Shown: piece after piece, positions 36,603 to 45,689 of the stretch
Position numbering within the stretch: the first letter of the stretch is position 1
How the letters are laid out: every line of letters begins with the position of its first letter
Source: Bog-473 sp963751335
GTDB lineage: Bacteria > Actinomycetota > Acidimicrobiia > Acidimicrobiales > RAAP-2
DNA length: 64,000 nt
Reading direction: 5' to 3'
Assembly: GCA_963751335.1 (NCBI GenBank)
Contig: CAVVUB010000009.1
Location: 62,001 to 126,000 of the forward strand
Made by a program: the position numbers and the translations under genes
The notes under the pieces: model-generated
The model's database searches: none
The model's input: the letters and a program-made list of their open reading frames with translations, nothing else
Told to the model about the DNA's origin: nothing

Positions 36603-37508
36603 TCAACGAACGCGGAACTCGTGAGTGCCGGCTGGGAGCTGCGCGGGTTGCTCGGGATGGAGCAACTCGGCCAGGAGCTCGACGCCGTCGACCACCCGCG
36701 GGCCGGGGCGCGAGAAGAACGCGTTGGCATCGACCGCCACGACCCGACCCAGCCGAGACACCTCGGGCCGCTCAAGGAATGAAGCCGCCTGTTCCACCGA
36801 GCCGGCCAGATCGAAGCCACAGGGGCTGAACACGGTGACGTCGATCTCCTCCGCCGCGATCTCCTCCCAGTCCAACCGGCGCGAGCGCGCTCGTGCCTCG
36901 GCCAGCACCGGTACGCCGCCGGCGGCATCGACCATCTCGGGAACCCAGTGGCCTGCATTGAACGGGCGGATCGGGCCACTCGAGGACGAAGACCCGTGGG
37001 CGGCGACGTCCCGCGTACTCGAGCTCCGGACCGTGGCGACGCGACCGCGCAGCTCGCCCATCAGCGTCGTCCGCCCGGGCCTCGGTGCCGGTGGCCCGCC
37101 CGACCTGGCCGATGCAGGCGATCACCTCGTCGAGCCCCTCGGGGTCGAGTGAGACGACCTCGGCCCGGCATCCGATCACGTCGAGCGCCTCTTCCACGGC
37201 GCCCGAGGGCACGGCACAGACCCGGCAGAGGTCCTGGGCCAGGATCACGTCGGGCGCGATCGATCTGATCCGGGCGTCGTCGAGGGTGTAGATCGACTCG
37301 CCGGCGGCGATCAGCGCGCTGACCTCCGCATCGATCTGCGCTGCCTCGCGGTCGTCGTCCGTCGTCCAAGACGGTGCCGGACACGATCGGCACCTCACGG
37401 GCCGCCGGCCGGGTAGTCGCACTCGAAGCTCACGCCTTCGAGCTGGTCACCGAGGCCCAGGGCGAAGACGATCTCGGTGGCGGACGGGAGCAGGGACACG
37501 ATCTTCAC
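36603..37508 (-). CDS. BtuF-like cobalamin-binding protein, frameshifted
   Basis: Begins at GTG 37508 with KIVSLLPSATEIVFALGLGD and FECDYP, the familiar start of BtuF-like proteins; there is no signal peptide. Conserved pieces follow in other frames: DVILAQDLCRVCAVPSGAVE, NAGHWVPEMVDAAGGVPVL, FSPCGFDLAG, ending AELLHPEQPAQL. Breaks near 37400, 37365 and 37060. About 300 residues. Many such proteins are free-standing and probably cytosolic. It is divergent from the B12 riboswitch, 80 bases away, so an accessory cobalamin role is likely. Confidence 0.87.
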
Positions 37509-37587
37509 GGCCCCATCTTTCCTCGTGCCGTGATGCCCTCTGGGGCGTCGGGCCGCCCAGGGTCAGGGCTCGCCGTTCGTCGGCACC

Positions 37588-37730
37588 CGTGTTACGGTGG
37601 AAATCGCCTGTCATGGCACTGCAGTAACTGCCCGAAAGGGGAAGCCGGTGAGAATCCGGCGCTGGTCCGCAACCGTGAGCGGCTCACCGCAGAGGTGAGT
37701 CGTGCAGCCGGGATACCTCGAAGGCAGCAG
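37588..37730 (+). promoter_or_regulatory. Cobalamin (B12) riboswitch
   Basis: The conserved aptamer is plain to see: GGCACTG near 37615, the GAAAGGGGAAGCCGGTGAGA region (37633-37652), AATCCGGCGCTGG, then CCGCAACCGTGAGC (37667-37680), and the closing GCAGCCGGGATACCT (37704-37718). The standard TCCCGCAACC has lost one C here, perhaps an indel. It faces the surface protein and ECF transporter genes. Binding of adenosylcobalamin should lower their expression, by a mechanism (termination or RBS hiding in the ~220-base leader) not resolved. Confidence 0.95.
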
Positions 37731-37949
37731 AGTTCCCATCTGTCGAGACACATGGACTGGGGCTCGGTGTGACCCCGTGTATTCGGAGTTTCCGGGCTGA
37801 GTCCGGGAAGCGAGCACGCATGCACACCGCCCCCAGAAACCGGCTGGTGGCCTCCGACGGGGGTTTCGGCGAAGCGGCCACCTCGAGCGGGGCGGTCCAC
37901 GAGGGAACGTGTGCCTTCGTCCGCATCTCCGCCAAGGCGAGCTGAGGCC

Positions 37950-39045
37950 ATGCGCATCCGTTCGCACGCCGGCCTCCTCGCCGTTCTCGGCCTGTCCGTC
38001 GGGGGTTTGACGGCGCTGGCCCTGTCCGTCTCTGCCGGTGCGGCGGGCGGCCAGGTCTGCATGGGCGTGGTCGTCCAGGACGGTTCCACCGCCGACGCCA
38101 TCGGTCCAAGCGGCCAACGTCGACCCGGGCACGAGCGATCTCGAGGCGATGAGTGCGGCCGGGGACGTCCCCACCCAGAACAACTCAGGGCTGGTGTGCG
38201 CCATCAATGACTTCCCGGCCGACGGTCTTGATAAATGCCTGGACGCGAAGGGGGGCAAGTTCTTCTACTGGTCGTACTGGCAGGGCAACCCCGACACCAA
38301 CACCTGGACCTATGCCAGCGTGGGTCCCGCTTCGCACGACGTCAGCGCCGGGACCGACTATGTCGAGGGGTGGCGTTACCAGGACCCGGGGGCCGACAAC
38401 CCCACAGCGCCGGCACCGACGGTGACGCCAGCCGCCGCGTTCGGCCAAGCATGCACTGTCACGTCGACGACAACGACGAGCGGGGGAGGCGGTGGGCCAT
38501 CTGGTGGCGGTGGAGGCTCGGGCGGCCCAGCGCCGAGTACCGCTCCGACCACGGCTCCGTCGACTCAACCGACCGCGGCGCCCGCAGGGATCGTGCCGCA
38601 GGCTTCGGGACCCGAGATCACAACCACGACGAATCCCAAAGGCTTGGCGGGGCCGGCACCACCGTCGGCGTCGGCCTGCTCCACCACGACGACGAGCACC
38701 TCGAGCACGACGACGAGCACCACCGCGGTCGGAGCAGGATCTCACCAGAAGGCCCGAGCGCCGAGTACCGCTCCGTCCACGACCGTGCCGACGAGTCAAG
38801 CGACGGGGTCGCCACCACCGTCGGCCCCGGCCTGCTCCAGCACGACAACCACCAGCACCGTGGCCGGAGCTGAGGCTCACCAGAAGAGCTCGACGAGCCC
38901 GGCCAAGCTGGCGGAGGCCGATACGTCGGCACACGGTCAGGGCGGTGGTGACCCGGCGCTCCCGATCATCATCGTGGCCGTCGTCATTCTCGTGCTCGGA
39001 GGCGTGTCGTGGTTCTTGTGGCGACGCAGACCGGCCGAGGAATGA
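37950..39045 (+). CDS. Riboswitch-controlled anchored surface protein (DUF4430-like), frameshifted
   Basis: A Sec signal (LLAVLGLSVGGLTALALSVS) leads to a ~115-residue exported domain: VCMGVVVQDGS, LVCAINDFPADGLDKCLDA, KFFYWSYWQGNPDTNTWTYA, VGPASHDVSAGTDYVEGWRY. This resembles DUF4430/transcobalamin-like domains. Then come a Gly/Thr/Pro linker with two imperfect repeats (ACSTTTTST ... HQK and ACSSTTTTST ... HQK), a helix (ALPIIIVAVVILVLGGVSWF) and WRRRPAEE. One extra base near 38103 splits the frame. I infer a surface cobalamin-capture protein that feeds the ECF transporter. Four-base overlap with ecfT. Confidence 0.82.
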
Positions 39046-40172
39046 TCCGTCCACGCCCGAACCGCCAGGTGCATCCACTGGCCTGGTGGGCGTGGGCGGC
39101 GTGCCTGGCCGTGTCTGCCATGCAGACCACCGATCCGAACCCGTTCCTGTTACTCCTCCTGGGAGCGGTCGCGTGCTTCGTCGTCGCGAGTTGCCGCGGC
39201 AACGATCCCTGGTCCAGGTCGTTGGCGTTCTTCCTTCGGATCGGCGTCGTCGTGATCGTCATTCGGGTCGTCATCGAGATCTTCTTCGGCCAGCGCGGCG
39301 TCCCCGGCCACGTGCTGTTCACCATGCCCCACGTTCCGCTTCCGTCCTGGGCGGCAGCGGTGAGCATCGGCGGCGCCGTCACACTGGAGTCGATTGTCAC
39401 CGCAGCCGTACTGGGCTTGCAGATCGCCGTGATCCTGGTCTGTTTCGGTGCTGCCAATTCGCTGGTCAGTCCGTATCGGCTGCTCCGCTGCCTGCCGGCC
39501 GTCCTCTATGAAGCGGGCGTGGCGGTCACGGTTGCGCTCTCCTTCACGCCCGAGCTGGTCGAGACGATCGGCTCGGTCCGCCAGGCCAGGCGCATGCGGG
39601 GCATCTCGACGAGCGGACTTCGGGGTCTGCGCGGCATCGCCGTCCCGGTTCTCGAGGGCGCACTCGACCGCTCATTGCAATTGGCGACGTCGATGGATGC
39701 GCGGGGCTATGGCCGTCGCAGCGACGCACCCGGCACGGCCCGGACGCTCGCCACCGCTGCCACCGTGGCCGGCCTCCTGCTGGCTGCGGTGGGCGTCTAC
39801 GGGATCACGGATGCCGGCTCGGAGTTCGGGCTGGGTCTGCCGCTGATGGCGACCGCAGGGGTCTTGTGTGCTGTCGGGTTTGCCGCACGGGGTCGGCGAT
39901 TGCAGAGGTCACGCTACCGACCGGACCGCTGGGGTGCCGTCGAGTGGCTCGTCGTGGGTTCGGGACTGGTGGCTCTCGGGTCGACGATTCTCGCCCATTC
40001 GCTCCAGATTCCCGGCATGGTGGTGTCCTTCGTGCCGTTGACCGTGCCGCCACTCCCTCTGCTGCCGGTGGTCGGAACCCTGGCGGCCGCCCTGCCCGCA
40101 CTCGTGGTTCCGGCGCGGCGCGTTGCCCCCGCCTCGCCGAGGACTGAGCTCGAAGCAATGGTGGCCACGTGA
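39042..40172 (+). CDS. ECF transporter transmembrane (T) component, CbiQ/EcfT
   Basis: A 376-residue membrane protein, longer than the usual ~260 by extra C-terminal helices. The Ala-Arg-Arg coupling motif lies in SVRQARRMRGIS, with a second AR-like patch ATSMDARGYGRR. ATG at 39042 overlaps the upstream stop (ATGA); the GTG of the ATPase overlaps its end. It links the ATPases to the S component. Confidence 0.92.
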   Translation: MIRPRPNRQVHPLAWWAWAACLAVSAMQTTDPNPFLLLLLGAVACFVVASCRGNDPWSRSLAFFLRIGVVVIVIRVVIEIFFGQRGVPGHVLFTMPHVPLPSWAAAVSIGGAVTLESIVTAAVLGLQIAVILVCFGAANSLVSPYRLLRCLPAVLYEAGVAVTVALSFTPELVETIGSVRQARRMRGISTSGLRGLRGIAVPVLEGALDRSLQLATSMDARGYGRRSDAPGTARTLATAATVAGLLLAAVGVYGITDAGSEFGLGLPLMATAGVLCAVGFAARGRRLQRSRYRPDRWGAVEWLVVGSGLVALGSTILAHSLQIPGMVVSFVPLTVPPLPLLPVVGTLAAALPALVVPARRVAPASPRTELEAMVAT

Positions 40173-41795
40173 TCCGCTTCGAGCGCGTGTCCTTCCACTA
40201 TCCGGAGTCCACCGAACCGATTCTCGACAAGCTTTCCCTCTTCATCCCCGAGGGTGAGTTGTGCGTGGTGATCGGCGAGACAGGGACCGGGAAAACGACC
40301 CTGCTGCGATGCATCAACGGCCTGGTCCCGCATTTCAGCGGAGGAACACTCGGCGGCACGGTCACGGTGGACGGCAGGTCGACCCGAGACCACCGGCCGC
40401 GGGACCTGGCCGATGTCGTCGGCTTCGTGGGTCAGAACCCGCTGGCAAGCTTCGTGACCGAACGGGTCGAGGACGAACTGGCCTACACCATGGAGAATCT
40501 GGGCGTCCCGCCCGAGGCGATGCGCCGGCGGGTGGAGGACACGCTCGATCTCCTGGGGCTGCAGGAGCTACGTGATCGGCCGCTGCGTACCCTCTCCGGT
40601 GGCCAACAGCAGCGCGTCGCCGATCGGGGCTGTGCTCACTGCATCCCCTCGTGCGCTCGTGCTCGACGAGCCGACCTCCGCGCTCGATCCGGCCGCGGCC
40701 GAGGAAGTCCTCAACGCACTCGCCCGCCTCGTCCACGATCTCGGTCTCACCGTGGTCATGGCCGAACACCGGCTCGAGCGGGTGTTGCCCTTTGCCGATC
40801 GGCTCGTCCTGGTCCCCGGCCGCGGCCGGCCCGTCGAGATCGGCCCACCCGAGAGTCGTGATGCGTTCCGCACCCGTGGCGCCCCCGCTCATCGAGCTGG
40901 GCCGGGCACTCGGGTGGGACCCCCTCCCGCTTACCGTGCGCGACGCCCGCCGTTTGGCTCCCGACTTGCGTGCCCGTCATCGCGTCCCAGGGTCGCGCTC
41001 GCGCCGCCGATGACACCGTGCGGGTTGACGAAGGGGTGGCCTCGGCCCGGCGGCTCGGCGTTCACTACGGGCCTGTGGCGGCCTTGACTTCGGTCGACCT
41101 CGAACTCCATCGCGGTGAGATCACCGGACTCATGGGTCGCAACGGTTCGGGCAAGTCCTCGCTCCTTACGGTGCTCTCGGGCGGACGTGCCCCGAGTCGT
41201 GGTTCGGTGGAGGTGGGCGGGAGGGATCCAAGGCGGATGAGCTCGGCCGAGCTGATCCGTGCCGTCGGTCTGGTCCCCCAGGATCCGGGATTGCTTCTGT
41301 ACGGGGAATCGGTGGGCGACGAGTGTCGCAACGCTGACCGCGGCTTCGAGCTTGGACGATGGCACAACCAGGAGAACGCTCGACCGGCTCCTGCCCGGGA
41401 TGCCAATGGATCGTCATCCTCGGGACCTCTCGGAGGGTCAGCGGCTGGCCCTGGTGCTCGCCATTGTCCTGGCCCCGCAACCTCCCGTCCTTCTCCTCGA
41501 CGAACCGACCCGGGGTCTCGACTATCCGAGCAAGGACCGGTTGGTCGCCATTCTCCACGAGCTGGCGGAGACCGGCCACGCAGTCGTCTTGGCCACACAC
41601 GACGTCGAGTTGGCGGCTCGGGTGGCCCACCGCGCCGTCGTTCTGGCGGACGGTGAAGTCATCGCAGACGGGCCGGCGCACGAGGTGGTCTGTCACTCGC
41701 TGGTTTTCGCACCACAGATATCCAAGGTTCTCGCTCCGGACGAATGGTTGACACTTGACGAGGTCGAGCAGGCGCTTGCCGGGATCCCCTCGTGA
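40169..41795 (+). CDS. ECF transporter double ATPase (EcfA-EcfA' fusion), frameshifted
   Basis: Two ABC domains on one chain. Domain 1: Walker A IGETGTGKTTLLR, FVGQNPLASF, signature TLSGGQQQRVA, Walker B ALVLDEPTSALDP. Domain 2: LMGRNGSGKSSLLTVLSGG, LVPQDPGLLLYGESV, DLSEGQRLALVLA (signature DLSEGQ), VLLLDEPTRGLDYP. Breaks near 40620, 40850-40980 and 41345 are all frameshifts. About 542 residues. No second ATPase gene exists in the locus, so the fusion supplies both sites. It overlaps both neighbours by four bases. Confidence 0.9.
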
Positions 41796-42616
41796 CGATC
41801 CCGCTGGAGCGACCTCGGCGTCGCCACGTGCCGGCCATACGACTCGGCCACCGCTCGTCGTTCCTCCTGGGCGTGACGACCATCTTCGGCATCGTGGCCT
41901 TCTGCTGGCCCCTGCTGATCCACAAGGCTGCGGGCCAGAACACGGCGCACAGCGGCGATGCACCCTGGGTGTTCGTCGCGCTGGTCCCCCTGCTGATCGC
42001 GATTGTGATGGCGGAACTCTCCGAAGGCGGCATCGACGCCAAGGCGATCGCCCTGCTCGGAATCCTCGCCGCCTGCTTCTCCGCCCTGCGTATCGCCAGT
42101 CCGGGAATCGACGGCTTCGAGCCGGAGTGGTTCCTGCTCATTCTGGCTGGACGCGTATTCGGGCGAGGGTTCGGTTTCGTGCTCGGTGCGGTGGCACTCT
42201 TCGCGTCGGCCCTCGTGACCGGAGGCATCGGGCCGTGGCTCCCGTTCCAGATGCTCGCGGCCGCCTGGATTGGTTTCGGCGCCGGGTCTCTCCCCCCGGG
42301 TCGTGGTTTTCCCGAACGCCTCCTTCTCGCCGGGTACGGAGTCGTGGCTGCATTGGTGTACGGGTTGCTCACCAACTTCTGGTTCTGGCCGTTCGTGGGC
42401 TCGGTGACCCGATATTCGTTCGTGCCTGGCGCCGGCGTCGCCTTCAATCTCCACCGCTTTCTCCTCTTCGACCTGACGACGTCCATGGGATTCGATCTGA
42501 CGAGGGCGGTGACCTGCGCCGTCCTCATCCTGGTGCTGGGGCGGCCCGTGCTGGCTGCGCTGCGACGCGCCGCCCGTCGGGCCGTCTTCGAGCCGGCCCC
42601 CCAGTTCGTGGAGTGA
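41792..42616 (+). CDS. ECF transporter substrate-binding (S) component
   Basis: A 274-residue protein with about six hydrophobic helices (FLLGVTTIFGIVAFCWPLLI, WVFVALVPLLIAIVM, GVVAALVYGLLTNFWFWPFV). It is larger than vitamin S components such as RibU. Ligand cannot be read from sequence, but the B12 riboswitch upstream strongly points to cobalamin or a precursor. GTG overlaps the ATPase stop. The intact frame contrasts with its neighbours. Confidence 0.87.
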   Translation: MTIPLERPRRRHVPAIRLGHRSSFLLGVTTIFGIVAFCWPLLIHKAAGQNTAHSGDAPWVFVALVPLLIAIVMAELSEGGIDAKAIALLGILAACFSALRIASPGIDGFEPEWFLLILAGRVFGRGFGFVLGAVALFASALVTGGIGPWLPFQMLAAAWIGFGAGSLPPGRGFPERLLLAGYGVVAALVYGLLTNFWFWPFVGSVTRYSFVPGAGVAFNLHRFLLFDLTTSMGFDLTRAVTCAVLILVLGRPVLAALRRAARRAVFEPAPQFVE

Positions 42617-42647
42617 GGTGGGTCTTCGATTCGGCGTCGCCGGGTGA

Positions 42648-42679
42648 CAGACTCGGTCATCGCCCAATGACGGAGTCTG
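42648..42679 (+). terminator. Long hairpin after the ECF operon
   Basis: CAGACTCGGTCAT (42648-42660) pairs with ATGACGGAGTCTG (42667-42679) with one mismatch in 13, around a six-base loop. It begins 31 bases after the S-component stop. No T-run follows, so it is either an actinobacterial-style terminator or an RNA-stability element. Confidence 0.55.
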
Positions 42680-42819
42680 ATCGAGTTGTCGCCGCCGGGC
42701 GCCACCGCGGCACGAGGTGGCCGCCCTGGCCGATCGGGTCGAGATGACAGCGACCGACCCGCTCTCTTGTTTCGGCTCCAAGACCAGGAAGCAGAAGAGG
42801 AAGGCAACGAGGAGGGATC

Positions 42820-43224
42820 GTGGAACTCGTACCGCAGCAGCCGTCCGGCAGGGGCCCGTCCGAATGGTTCACCGGTGATGTGTACATCGACGCCATCGCC
42901 CGCGGCGAGGAGCCGTCCCGGGTGCGGGTGAACTCGGTCCACTTCACCCCCGGCGCGCGCACGGCCTGGCACTCGCACGCCCTGGGCCAGACGCTCTACG
43001 TCACCGAGGGCGTCGGGCTCGTCCAGTCCCGCGGCGAGGCCATCCTCACCATCCGTCCGGGCGACATCGTCCACGCCCACGCCGACGAGGAGCACTGGCA
43101 CGGCGCCACCCGGGACCACTTCATGACCCACCTCTCCATCACCGAGGGCGTGGGTGACAGCGAGAAACCCGAGACCGACTGGCGGGTTCACGTCACCGAG
43201 GCGGAGTACCGGGGCGAGGCGTAA
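42820..43224 (+). CDS. Cupin domain protein
   Basis: A 134-residue single cupin with complete metal motifs: HFTPGARTAWHSHALGQTLY, EGVGLVQSRGEA, and PGDIVHAHADEEHWHG. GTG start with AGGAGGGA. Similar proteins act as carboxymuconolactone or quercetin-type enzymes. It lies 140 bases after the transporter hairpin and probably has its own promoter. Confidence 0.92.
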   Translation: MELVPQQPSGRGPSEWFTGDVYIDAIARGEEPSRVRVNSVHFTPGARTAWHSHALGQTLYVTEGVGLVQSRGEAILTIRPGDIVHAHADEEHWHGATRDHFMTHLSITEGVGDSEKPETDWRVHVTEAEYRGEA

Positions 43225-43265
43225 GTCGAGTGAAACATCCGGGGGCGCCGACCTGAGGGGCTCTG

Positions 43266-44075
43266 TCAGATGTAGCGCCGGGCCACGGCCTCAGCCTGGC
43301 CCCGGTAGCCGCCGCCGAAGAGCACCGTGTGCACCAGGAGGGGGACGAGCTGGAACAGGCCCACCCGGTCCTCCCAGCCGTCGGCGAGTGGGTTGACCTC
43401 GGCGTAGGCACGCCGCACTGTCTCGGGAACCGCGCCGAAGAGGGCGAGCATGGCCAGGTCCTCTTCGGGGTGGCCCCCGTGGGCGGAGGGGTCGATGAGC
43501 CAGGCCCGCCCGTCGGCACCCCAGAGCACATTGCCCCACCAGAGGTCGCCGTGCACCAGTGTGGGTCCGCCCGAAGGAAGCAGTTCGGGCAGCCGGTCCA
43601 CCACGGGGCTGAGGGCGTCGGTCAAGCCACAACGTTGCGCCAGGCCCAAGAGTCGGACCGCGTAGAAGGTCACGCCATCGGGCGCGGGACCGGCATCGAC
43701 GGGGCAGGCGCCGATCAACGAGGAGCCGCCACCCCACTCGCGCCACGGGCGGGCGTGCAGGTGCGCGAGGTCACGTCCGAGCGCCTCCTCGTGCCCGGCC
43801 GTGCGGGGAGCCTGCTCGACCGCGGTCGTCACCAGGAGGTCGGCGTCAGCGAGGACGATGTCGGGCACCGGCGGGGCACCCGACACCGCGGCCAGCGCAC
43901 GCAGTCCCTCGGCCTCGTCGCATGCGCCGAGGCCTACCTTGGCCACCAGGGTCCGCTCGCCCGCCTCGACCATCCAGGCCGTGCCACCCAAGGGGCGCGG
44001 TGGTCCCAGGGGACCGACAACGGCGGCCAGGCGGAGCGCCCAACCCGGTACATCGTCCTCGCGCACCGCAGTCAC
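43266..44075 (-). CDS. Fructosamine kinase family protein
   Basis: A 269-residue aminoglycoside-phosphotransferase-fold kinase. Catalytic loop LVHGDLWWGNVLWG and metal-binding LIDPSAHGGHPEEDLAML are complete; FN3K-type spacing. It phosphorylates fructosamines or ribulosamines to remove sugar damage from proteins. The short 3' gap faces the cupin gene. Confidence 0.93.
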   Translation of the reverse strand: MTAVREDDVPGWALRLAAVVGPLGPPRPLGGTAWMVEAGERTLVAKVGLGACDEAEGLRALAAVSGAPPVPDIVLADADLLVTTAVEQAPRTAGHEEALGRDLAHLHARPWREWGGGSSLIGACPVDAGPAPDGVTFYAVRLLGLAQRCGLTDALSPVVDRLPELLPSGGPTLVHGDLWWGNVLWGADGRAWLIDPSAHGGHPEEDLAMLALFGAVPETVRRAYAEVNPLADGWEDRVGLFQLVPLLVHTVLFGGGYRGQAEAVARRYI

Positions 44076-44118
44076 TCTGGCATCTCGTCACGCCGGCGCG
44101 GTCGAGCAGAATGGGGCC

Positions 44119-44709
44119 ATGCCCGCACGCGGACCGGCCGGACTGATCCTGACGCCCGGTGCGAGCGCGCGTCGCGACCAGTCGGGCCTGGTGGCGATCG
44201 ACGACGCCGTGACCGCACAGGGTCTGGCCGTCGAACGGGTGGAATTCCCGGGACAGGCGTCAGGGAAGCGGCGGACCGACCCGCCCGCCGTCTGTATCGA
44301 GGTGGTGCGGAACGCCACAGCGGTCCTGGCCGAGCGGCTCGGCGTGCGGAGCGGGGGAATTGCCATCGGTGGTCGTTCCTTCGGGGGGCGCATGTGCTCC
44401 CTGGCCGCGGCCGAGGGACTCGACGTCGCCGCTCTTGTCCTCGTCAGTTATCCGCTCCACCCGCCGGGCAAGCCGGATCGCTTGCGAACCGAGCACTTCG
44501 CGCAGTTGGACCTCCCCTGTCTGTTCGTCTCGGGCGGTAAGGACGCCTTTGCCACTCCCGACGAGCTCGAGCGCGAGGTTGCCGCCATCCCCGGTCCCGT
44601 GACGGTGTCCCTCGTCGAGGGCGACCACTCGCTCCGTCGCAGCGAAGCGGAGGTTGCCGCCATCGTGGCGGCCTGGCTGGCCGGACTCGGAGCCACCCGG
44701 CGGCGTTGA
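44119..44709 (+). CDS. Alpha/beta hydrolase (KANL3/Tex30-like)
   Basis: A 196-residue hydrolase: LILTPGASARRDQSGLVAID, nucleophile GGRSFGGRMCSLAA, LVSYPLHPPGKPD, acid Asp in VSGGKDAFATPDELE, and His in VEGDHSLRR. ATG 44119 chosen; a nearby ATG at 44111 is in another frame. Function unknown, likely esterase-like. Confidence 0.88.
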   Translation: MPARGPAGLILTPGASARRDQSGLVAIDDAVTAQGLAVERVEFPGQASGKRRTDPPAVCIEVVRNATAVLAERLGVRSGGIAIGGRSFGGRMCSLAAAEGLDVAALVLVSYPLHPPGKPDRLRTEHFAQLDLPCLFVSGGKDAFATPDELEREVAAIPGPVTVSLVEGDHSLRRSEAEVAAIVAAWLAGLGATRRR

Positions 44710-44744
44710 CCCCGGGCCGTGAAATCCCCTAGGCAACCGCCTCG

Positions 44745-44773
44745 GAATGTGATATCACTTTAATATCACATTC
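44745..44773. promoter_or_regulatory. 11-base inverted repeat upstream of the SPFH gene
   Basis: GAATGTGATAT (44745-44755) and ATATCACATTC (44763-44773) are exact inverses around seven bases. The left arm also forms a perfect GTGATATCAC palindrome (44749-44758). TAATAT (44761-44766) could be the -10. The downstream ribbon-helix-helix protein is the obvious candidate to bind it; Arc-type dimers bind such paired sites. Confidence 0.75.
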
Positions 44774-44786
44774 TGAAGGAGTTCCC

Positions 44787-45689
44787 ATGAGCCGCAGCGA
44801 ATCATTGGCCGCACCCAAACCAGTAGGGCACCAGGGCGCCCGGGTCGACATCGCCCAACGCCGCGCCGTCGCCGTCAACGGGTGGTTCGGTGTCATCCTT
44901 CTCGCCGTCTGCGGCTATGGCGTGTACCTCAGTGCCAAGAACGACCACGGCTTGATCTGGTTACCCATCCTCGTGTTCGCGTTGGTCGCGACCGCGCTGG
45001 TCATCGTTCCGCCCGGGCAGACCTCGGTGATCCAGTTCTTCGGGCGCTACGTCGGTACGGTCACCACGCCGGGGTTCTGGTGGGTCCTCCCTCTGACCGT
45101 GCGCCGCACCGTCAGCGTGCGGGTGCGCAACTTCGAGACGAACCACCTGAAGGTCAACGACGCCGATGGCAACCCGGTCGAGATTGCCTCCATTGTGGTC
45201 TGGCAGGTGGTCGATACCGCCCGCTCCACCTACGCCGTCGAGAACTACCAGGACTTCGTCACCGTACAGGCCGAGTCGGCCCTTCGTCACGTCGCCACCA
45301 GTCACCCCTACGACGACACCTCCGGCGCCGGCACCTCGCTGCGCGGTTCGACCGACGTCGTGGCGACCGAGCTGGCACACGAGGTCGCGGCCAAGGTGGC
45401 GGTGGCCGGCGTCGAGATCGTCGAGGTCCGCATCTCACATCTGGCCTACGCCCAGGAGATCGCCCAGGCCATGCTGCGCCGCCAGCAGGCCAACGCCGTC
45501 GTGGCGGCTCGCTCGCGCATTGTCGAGGGTGCGGTGGGCATGGTGGAACTGGCCCTCAACCGGCTCACCGAGGACGGTGTGGTCTCGCTGGACGAGGAGC
45601 GCACCGCCAGCATGGTGAGCAACCTCATGGTGGTGCTCTGCGGCGATCAGCCCGCATCGCCCATCGTCAATGCGGGCTCTCTCTATTAG
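44787..45689 (+). CDS. SPFH/Band 7 (prohibitin-like) membrane protein
   Basis: A 300-residue protein with two N-terminal helices (VNGWFGVILLAVCGYGVYL; WLPILVFALVATALVI), then VPPGQTSVIQFFGRYVGTV and an SPFH domain (NFETNHLKVNDADGNPVEIA, VVWQVVDTARSTYAVENYQD). The C-terminal part is a coiled-coil helix with RRQQANAVVAARSRIVEG. SPFH proteins organise membrane microdomains or assemble rings that control proteases. Its TAG shares a base with the RHH GTG. Confidence 0.92.
   Translation: MSRSESLAAPKPVGHQGARVDIAQRRAVAVNGWFGVILLAVCGYGVYLSAKNDHGLIWLPILVFALVATALVIVPPGQTSVIQFFGRYVGTVTTPGFWWVLPLTVRRTVSVRVRNFETNHLKVNDADGNPVEIASIVVWQVVDTARSTYAVENYQDFVTVQAESALRHVATSHPYDDTSGAGTSLRGSTDVVATELAHEVAAKVAVAGVEIVEVRISHLAYAQEIAQAMLRRQQANAVVAARSRIVEGAVGMVELALNRLTEDGVVSLDEERTASMVSNLMVVLCGDQPASPIVNAGSLY

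Noticed and set aside
38185..39078. Arg-rich leftward frame opposite the surface protein
   Set aside because: It mirrors the Thr/Ser/Pro-rich coding strand and has no domain.
43329..44540. 403-codon rightward frame
   Set aside because: It is antisense to the fructosamine kinase and out of frame with the real hydrolase at 44119.
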